Assembly: GCF_000513955.1 (NCBI RefSeq)
Contig: NZ_AZUZ01000010.1
Span: forward strand, 1-64,000
DNA length: 64,000 nucleotides
Origin: Pseudoxanthomonas suwonensis J47
GTDB lineage: Bacteria; Pseudomonadota; Gammaproteobacteria; Xanthomonadales; Xanthomonadaceae
Direction: 5' to 3'
Shown: one piece after another, positions 59,263 to 64,000 of the stretch
Layout: the number at the start of each line of letters is the position of its first letter
Position numbering within the stretch: the stretch's first letter is position 1
Made by a program: the position numbers and the translations under genes
Notes under the pieces: generated by a model
Told to the model about the DNA's origin: nothing
What the model saw: only the letters and a program-made list of their open reading frames with translations
Databases searched by the model: none

Positions 59263-60540
59263 TCAGCGGCCCGCCGGGCCATCGACCTTCTCGATGGGAC
59301 CGGCCAGCCAGATGGCGAGCAGGGAGAGCGGCACCAGCGCCGCGACGAGGATGAAGATCGGCGCGTAGGACTCGCCGGTCATCACCGGCACCAGCCAGGT
59401 GGTGACCAGCGTGCCGGCGACGGCCGCCATGCCGCCGATGCCGGCCAGCGAGCCGACCGCGCCGCCATGGAAGACGTCGCCGGGCAGGGTCTGGATGTTG
59501 CCGATCGCGACCTGGAAGCCGAACAGCACCGCGGCGATGGCCAGCACCGCCACCACCGGGTCGGCGGCAAACACCGCCCCGACCAGCGCCGGCGCCATGA
59601 CCACGCCACCGAGGGTGATGGTCCACTTGCGCGCGTTGTTGACGCTCCAGCCGGCCGCGATCAGGCGCCCGGACAGCCAGCCGCCGGACAGGCTGCCGAG
59701 CATTGCGCCGACGAACGGCACCCAGGCGAACAGGCCGATCTGCTTGATGTCGAAATGGAAGGTCTCGGCCAGGTAGATCGGCAGCCAGGAGACGAACAGC
59801 CACCAGATCGGGTCGATGAAGAAGCGCGACAGTACGATGCCCCAGCTCTGCCGGTGCGACATGATCTGGCGCAGCCCCGGCACGTAGGCCGGCGCCGCGG
59901 GCGCGACCGCCTCGCCGGCCGGCGCGTCGAGGATCAGCGCGCGTTCGGCCGCGCTCACCCAGGGGTGGCGGTCCGGGCCGGCGCGGTAGACCACCAGCCA
60001 CGGCAGGACCCAGACCAGGCCCAGCGAGCCGATCAGCAGGAAGGTCCCCTTCCAGCCGATCCACAGGAACAGCATCGCGATCAGCGGCGCCGAGATGATC
60101 GCGCCGATCGAGGCACCGGCGTTGAAGATGCCCTGCGCGAAGGCGCGCTCCTTCGGCGGGAACCACTCCGCGTTGGCCTTGACCGCGCCCGGCCAGGCGC
60201 CGGCCTCGCTGATGCCGAGCATCGCCCGGAACACGGCGAACGAGGTCACCGAATGGCTGATCGCATGCAGGGCGATCGAGATCGACCAGCCGATGATCGA
60301 GACCGCGAAGCCCAGGCGCACGCCGATGATGTCGAACAGCCTGCCAAAGGCGAACTGGCCGGCGGCGTAGAGCAGCATGAACACCGTCACCAGGAGCGCG
60401 TAGTCCTCCTTGGTGGCGCCGATGTCGGCGGAGATCTGCGGCCACATCACCGCCAGCGCGTTGCGGTCGATGTAGTTGATGACCGTGGCGATCGCGATCA
60501 GGCCGATGATCGTCCAGCGGACGGCGGAACCTTGCTTCAT
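59263..60540 (-). CDS. MFS transporter, hexuronate/ACS family, probably for alginate products
   Basis: The 425-residue product has twelve membrane helices of the major facilitator type. It starts MKQGSAVRWTIIGLIAIATV and keeps NYIDRNALAVMWPQIS, typical of the anion:cation symporter (ExuT-like) branch that takes up hexuronates. FDIIGVRLGFA and GISEAGAWPGAVKANAEWFP are also shared by that branch. In alginate operons this type takes DEH or small oligomers across the inner membrane. The start overlaps the end of the PL17 gene by 4 nt, so the two are translationally coupled. The SDR gene follows 36 nt downstream. Confidence 0.93.
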   Translation of the reverse strand: MKQGSAVRWTIIGLIAIATVINYIDRNALAVMWPQISADIGATKEDYALLVTVFMLLYAAGQFAFGRLFDIIGVRLGFAVSIIGWSISIALHAISHSVTSFAVFRAMLGISEAGAWPGAVKANAEWFPPKERAFAQGIFNAGASIGAIISAPLIAMLFLWIGWKGTFLLIGSLGLVWVLPWLVVYRAGPDRHPWVSAAERALILDAPAGEAVAPAAPAYVPGLRQIMSHRQSWGIVLSRFFIDPIWWLFVSWLPIYLAETFHFDIKQIGLFAWVPFVGAMLGSLSGGWLSGRLIAAGWSVNNARKWTITLGGVVMAPALVGAVFAADPVVAVLAIAAVLFGFQVAIGNIQTLPGDVFHGGAVGSLAGIGGMAAVAGTLVTTWLVPVMTGESYAPIFILVAALVPLSLLAIWLAGPIEKVDGPAGR

Positions 60541-62810
60541 GGCCGGGTATGTCCTTGCTTGGCGGTGCGGGACGCGGCGGCATGGCGTCCGCCCGCGGGA
60601 TGGTCGAAGCGGGCGTGGGAACCCGTCCACGTGTAGGTGCGGCCGCCGCCGGCCACGCGGTGGCGCCGCGTCGCGTCCGCCGGATCGCGGGCCACACCCA
60701 GCGCCAGTTCGGCACCGGAAGCCAGGGTCAACACCACCACGTCGGCGCTGGCGCCGGCGAAGTGGCGCACGTCGCGGATGCGGCTGTCGGCGCCGGTGAC
60801 GTACTCGACCGTGCCGTTGTATTCGCCGTGCGGCTCGAGCACGGCGAAGAACGTGGCCTCGCCCTGCCCTTCCATGCGCTGGACCAGCACCGGCTCGCGG
60901 CGCAGGTTGAAGTCCGGATCGTTGGCGCCGCTCTCGGCGAGGATCGCGCTCGTCGGCGCGCTGGCTCCGAAGTGGTGGGTGTAGAAACGGCCCGCATTGA
61001 GCCAGGTCAGCCGCCGCACCCCATCCGAGGCCGGCGAGGTCGCGTCCACCCACAGGTGCTGGTAGCCATTGGCTTCCCCCAGCACCGGGCGCGCGGCGAC
61101 CTCGCGCTTCGCCTCGAAACCCACGCGCATCACGTGGCCGCTGAAATGCAGCGGCAGGTCGTAGCGCGCAGGACGTTCGCCATGCACGCGCAGCAGGTCG
61201 ATCACCACCGGCAAGCCCAGATCCGGATGCCGCAGCAGCGCCTGGGTGCGGTCGAAGGCCACGCCCTCGTAAGCACCTTCCATCCGCGCCGAGACCAGCT
61301 GCAGGTCCTCGCCGGGCGCGAACTGCGTCACTACCGGCGCGTGCTCCTGGCCGCGACGCCAGTCGCCATCGAAGTGGCTGCGGCCATCCACCACCAGGGT
61401 GTTGTGGGCGATGGTCTGCTTGGCCCAGCTGGTGTTCTCCGGCAGGTAGATGCCGCCGGCCTTGGCCTCGATGTTGAGGAAACGCGCGGCGCCGTAGTCG
61501 GTCACCACGCGCTGGCCGTTGTCGCAGAACAGCCAGTTGAGCCTGTCGAAGTGGCCATGGCCCATGCCCTGGGCGGTAGCCTTCAGCACCAGCAGCTGGC
61601 CGTCCTCGCCGCCGTCGCGCAGCAGCGCCAGGCCACCGTGGTCACCGTCGGGGCCGTCACGCAGGAGCAGCGAACGGAAATCGAATGGCCTGGCACGCCC
61701 GTGGGCCAGGCCCTCGGCGACCTTCAGCCCCTCCGGCGTCAGCAGCACCCGGCCCTGGCGCCCGGCGATCGGCAGCAGTCGACCGTCTCCAGTATGCGCG
61801 TATGCGATGCCGATGCCCGCGACCAGCTCCGCGGTGTCGAGGCCCTTGTCCAGCAGCGCGTCATTGACCGGGATGAAGTAGCCGGCATAGCTGGCCTGGA
61901 CCAGGGTTTCCACCGCCTTCAGCAGCACGCCTTGCTTGCGCTCGAAGATCTTCCGCCCCGGCTCGTTGCGCTCGATCGCGCTGGCGAAGACCACGAACGG
62001 CTGCAGCGCATAGCGCTGGTAGTACGGGCCTTCCTCGTAATAGCCGTCCGGCGAGAACAGCTGGTCGACCTGGCGGAGGAAGCCCGCATTGCCGTCCTTC
62101 GACAGGCCCAGCAGTGCCTTCTCGACCATGTCGCGGTCGCGAAGCACGTAGCCGGTCATGCCGACCGCGGCCACGGCCCAGGTGGCGTGGTTGTGGATGC
62201 GTTCGAAGTTGGCCGGGGTCTCCGCGGAGAGGAAGCTGGCCATGCGCCGGAACACGTCGCCCTCGATCAGGCGGCGCTCGTCGGCCGACAGGTCGGCGCG
62301 CACGGCGTCGTAGCCCTGGATCGCGTGGACGAGCCACACCGAATCGTTGAGCGTCTGCCAGAACAGGCGGCCGGGGATCTGGCCGCGCCCGGCCGGGTGC
62401 TGGCCGAGGGTCGGATACAGGCGCGCGTACTCCAGCAGCATGTCGCGGACGAAGTCGGCGTACTCGCGCTGGCCGGTCAGCCGGTACAGCGCGCCGGCAT
62501 TCTGGATCGCCAGGTAATTGCGCTTGTGCTGTTCGTGCGTGTAGCCACCACCCGGATCCTTCGGCACCGGCACGGTCACGCCCTGCGCCATCGCCGCGCG
62601 GACCGAGGCCTCGGCACGTGCACGTTCGCCGGCGAACAGCGGGTAGTCCGCCGCCGCCGCGGCCATCGCCTGCCACTCGTCCGCGCGCACCAGCACCGGC
62701 GCGGTATCCGCCGCCGGCGCAACCTGCGCCGGTCCGGCCGCGTGCACGGGGGCCGGGACGGGCATCGCCATCGCGACCAGGCAGGCGGCCAGCGCCGCCA
62801 CCGGCCTCAC
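60537..62810 (-). CDS. PL17 oligoalginate lyase
   Basis: PL17 exolyases cut unsaturated monomers from alginate oligomers. The 757-residue product has a signal peptide (about 1-24, ending VHA), a helical toroid with RNYLAIQNAGALYRLTGQ and the catalytic-region motif RIHNHATWAVAAVG, and YYEEGPYYQRYALQP. A C-terminal beta-sheet heparinase II/III-like domain (from about 390) includes GHGHFDRLNWLFCDNGQ and IAHNTLVVDGRSH. These fit PL17 rather than other heparinase-like families. The start is GTG at 62808-62810, overlapping the PL6 stop. A LAAC near residue 10 is too close to the N terminus to be a lipobox. Confidence 0.94.
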   Translation of the reverse strand: MRPVAALAACLVAMAMPVPAPVHAAGPAQVAPAADTAPVLVRADEWQAMAAAAADYPLFAGERARAEASVRAAMAQGVTVPVPKDPGGGYTHEQHKRNYLAIQNAGALYRLTGQREYADFVRDMLLEYARLYPTLGQHPAGRGQIPGRLFWQTLNDSVWLVHAIQGYDAVRADLSADERRLIEGDVFRRMASFLSAETPANFERIHNHATWAVAAVGMTGYVLRDRDMVEKALLGLSKDGNAGFLRQVDQLFSPDGYYEEGPYYQRYALQPFVVFASAIERNEPGRKIFERKQGVLLKAVETLVQASYAGYFIPVNDALLDKGLDTAELVAGIGIAYAHTGDGRLLPIAGRQGRVLLTPEGLKVAEGLAHGRARPFDFRSLLLRDGPDGDHGGLALLRDGGEDGQLLVLKATAQGMGHGHFDRLNWLFCDNGQRVVTDYGAARFLNIEAKAGGIYLPENTSWAKQTIAHNTLVVDGRSHFDGDWRRGQEHAPVVTQFAPGEDLQLVSARMEGAYEGVAFDRTQALLRHPDLGLPVVIDLLRVHGERPARYDLPLHFSGHVMRVGFEAKREVAARPVLGEANGYQHLWVDATSPASDGVRRLTWLNAGRFYTHHFGASAPTSAILAESGANDPDFNLRREPVLVQRMEGQGEATFFAVLEPHGEYNGTVEYVTGADSRIRDVRHFAGASADVVVLTLASGAELALGVARDPADATRRHRVAGGGRTYTWTGSHARFDHPAGGRHAAASRTAKQGHTRP

Positions 62811-64000
62811 GGCGCCACCCCGGTGATGGCGATGTCCGACTCGATCGGCGGCGTACCGCTGAACGCATTGCCGCTGGCCACCAGCACCGGCTTGCCGACG
62901 CTGTGGGTGAAGCGCACCGTACCGCTGTCGACGAAACGGTTGTCCTCCAGCTCGGCGTGCTGCACGCCATGCAGGCGCAGCGCCGCCGCGCCCTGGCCGA
63001 CCTGCTCGAAGGTGGAGCCGCGGACGCGGATGCGCGGACCGAACGTGCTTTCGTCGGTGCCGCCGCGGTACAGGTCGACCGCGGGGCCACGGACGCGCCG
63101 GAACTGCGAGTCCGCGATCTCCACCTGCTCGGCGTTGTAGGTACCGCGGTCGTCGGTCTCGGCGGCGGCGGACAGCACTGCCCCGGTGGCATCCTCGACG
63201 GTGACGCGGCGGAAGGCGACCAGGTCGGCCATCGAGCCCTTGCCGGTGGCGACGACGTCGAATCCGCGGTTGACGGTGAGGTCGCGGATCGTGGTGTCCT
63301 CGACCAGCAGTTCGTAGTTGGCGGCGCTGGAACCGGGGCGCACGGCTATCACCGCATTGCCGACCTCGTCCGGCGCCAGCTCGCCGCTGATGCTCAGGCG
63401 CGAAAGCCGCAGTTTGCCGCCGGCCTCGATCTGGAACAGCTGCGGACGGCTGAAGGCGATCACGGCCTCGCCCTGCGCCGGGCCCTGCACGGTGAGCGGG
63501 CGATGCACCTGCAGCACCTGGTTGACCAGGTAGCGGCCCGCCTGCAGCACCAGGCGGTCGCCCGCGCCGGCGCGGGCCACGGCATCGGTCAGGGTGTCGT
63601 CGCCCGGCGCCACGGCGTGCTCGCGTCCGCCGTCGAGCTTCGCCGCCTGGCCGTGCTTGGGATACCAGTCAACGCCGGTGGCGCCGCGCGCGATCGGGCG
63701 CAGGTCCGCCGGCAGGCCGACGCCATCCAGGCCTACCGGCACCAGCACATCGCCATGCTCGCGCTGCATTTCAACCCGGGTGCCACGGACGCGCTGGCCC
63801 AGCGCCGGGGACGCGGCCGGGGACTGCACGTTGCCTTCGAAGGCGATGCCGGACAGCTCGCCCGGCACGCGCACCGGGTCGCGGCCATCGCCGTTGACCA
63901 GCAGGTTGCGGGCGAAGCGGCTGCGCACCGGCGGCGCGGAGCGCTCCTCATCCTTGCCGGCACCGATGACGATGCTGCGCGCATCGACGATGGTGTTGTG
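62807..64000 (-). CDS. PL6 alginate lyase (C-terminal 397 residues, runs off the window)
   Basis: The open frame extends past the window edge, so the N terminus (signal peptide and first half) is missing. The visible part is a right-handed parallel beta-helix with repeats such as NTIVDARSIVIGAG, then LVNGDGRDPVRVPG. A second beta-helix half starts at about DTLTDAVARAGAGDRLVLQAG and has typical short repeats (LLVEDTTIRDLTVNRGFDVV, AEQVEIADSQFRRVRG). The layout fits PL6 alginate lyases related to chondroitinase B. The PL17, MFS and SDR genes downstream make alginate the likely substrate. Its stop overlaps the PL17 start (GTGA), so they are coupled. Confidence 0.9.
   Translation of the reverse strand, partial: HNTIVDARSIVIGAGKDEERSAPPVRSRFARNLLVNGDGRDPVRVPGELSGIAFEGNVQSPAASPALGQRVRGTRVEMQREHGDVLVPVGLDGVGLPADLRPIARGATGVDWYPKHGQAAKLDGGREHAVAPGDDTLTDAVARAGAGDRLVLQAGRYLVNQVLQVHRPLTVQGPAQGEAVIAFSRPQLFQIEAGGKLRLSRLSISGELAPDEVGNAVIAVRPGSSAANYELLVEDTTIRDLTVNRGFDVVATGKGSMADLVAFRRVTVEDATGAVLSAAAETDDRGTYNAEQVEIADSQFRRVRGPAVDLYRGGTDESTFGPRIRVRGSTFEQVGQGAAALRLHGVQHAELEDNRFVDSGTVRFTHSVGKPVLVASGNAFSGTPPIESDIAITGVAP

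Noticed and set aside
62780-62783. Lipoprotein signal in the PL17 enzyme (LAAC near residue 10)
   Set aside because: The cysteine is too close to the N terminus for a membrane-spanning signal; cleavage after VHA is more likely.
60549-63140. Long plus-strand frame opposite PL17 and PL6
   Set aside because: Mirror frame of the two lyases with repetitive composition and no start or domain support.

Overview
This window is high-GC (roughly 70 %) chromosomal DNA of a gammaproteobacterium, most likely family Xanthomonadaceae (Lysobacteraceae). Codon use and gene content fit Pseudoxanthomonas, Luteimonas, Lysobacter or Stenotrophomonas, and I cannot settle the genus. Clues are an S46 dipeptidyl peptidase like the one known from Pseudoxanthomonas, hutF/hutI histidine degradation, a TPR serine/threonine kinase, an alginate-lyase locus, and mosaic repeats in several of the wider gaps. 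About 55 intact genes and one clear pseudogene are present. I see no rRNA, tRNA, CRISPR array, transposase, integrase or prophage gene.

Layout. 1-4.7 kb: repeat DNA, then accA, a tiny membrane protein, tilS, xseB and ispA. 4.4-15.3 kb: pmbA, darP, tldD, a DUF6065 gene on the opposite strand, then yhdP-rng-maf; this joins two neighbourhoods (pmbA/darP and maf-rng-yhdP-tldD) that are separate in E. coli. 15.4-20.1 kb: a SIMPL-domain protein, a repeat-filled gap, a TonB-like energy transducer, rlmH and a secreted GH43 glycosidase. 20.2-26.3 kb: rsfS, nadD, holA and lptE, with leuS upstream behind a 680-bp block of near-identical direct repeats. 26.5-30.5 kb: a periplasmic amidohydrolase, a SemiSWEET, a DUF998 membrane protein with its XRE regulator under a doubled operator, and cnoX, followed by another mosaic repeat block and a 13-copy hexamer array. 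30.6-34.3 kb: a four-gene operon of a penicillin-binding-type serine hydrolase, a 28-residue membrane peptide, a LytS-like kinase and a LytTR regulator. 34.7-37.4 kb: hutF and hutI, divergent. 37.4-44.0 kb: ribosomal protein bTHX, then a zinc-linked group (MerC-like protein and ZnuD-type TonB receptor sharing a Zur-like operator, with gltX-zur nearby) that surrounds a MarR gene and its broken MFS partner. 44.2-53.7 kb: a Ser/Thr kinase with TPRs, lpxH, a DUF455 ferritin-like protein, the folC-SPOR-cvpA-purF group and a histidine phosphatase. 53.9-57.2 kb: S46 peptidase and tdh. 57.3-64.0 kb: an alginate-utilisation operon on the minus strand (PL6 lyase running off the window, PL17 oligoalginate lyase, MFS uronate transporter, SDR reductase, SGNH esterase).

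Most of the window is core metabolism: fatty acid, isoprenoid, NAD, purine, folate and lipid A synthesis, tRNA charging and modification, and ribosome assembly. Accessory traits are single genes or short operons placed between conserved blocks. The most unusual features are the mosaic inverted-repeat elements with exchangeable modules, the 40-bp perfect palindrome that contains the leuS stop codon, the LytS/LytTR operon with its micro-peptide, the two-site operator of the XRE/DUF998 pair, and a clean nonsense mutation in the MFS gene under a perfect 20-bp palindromic operator.
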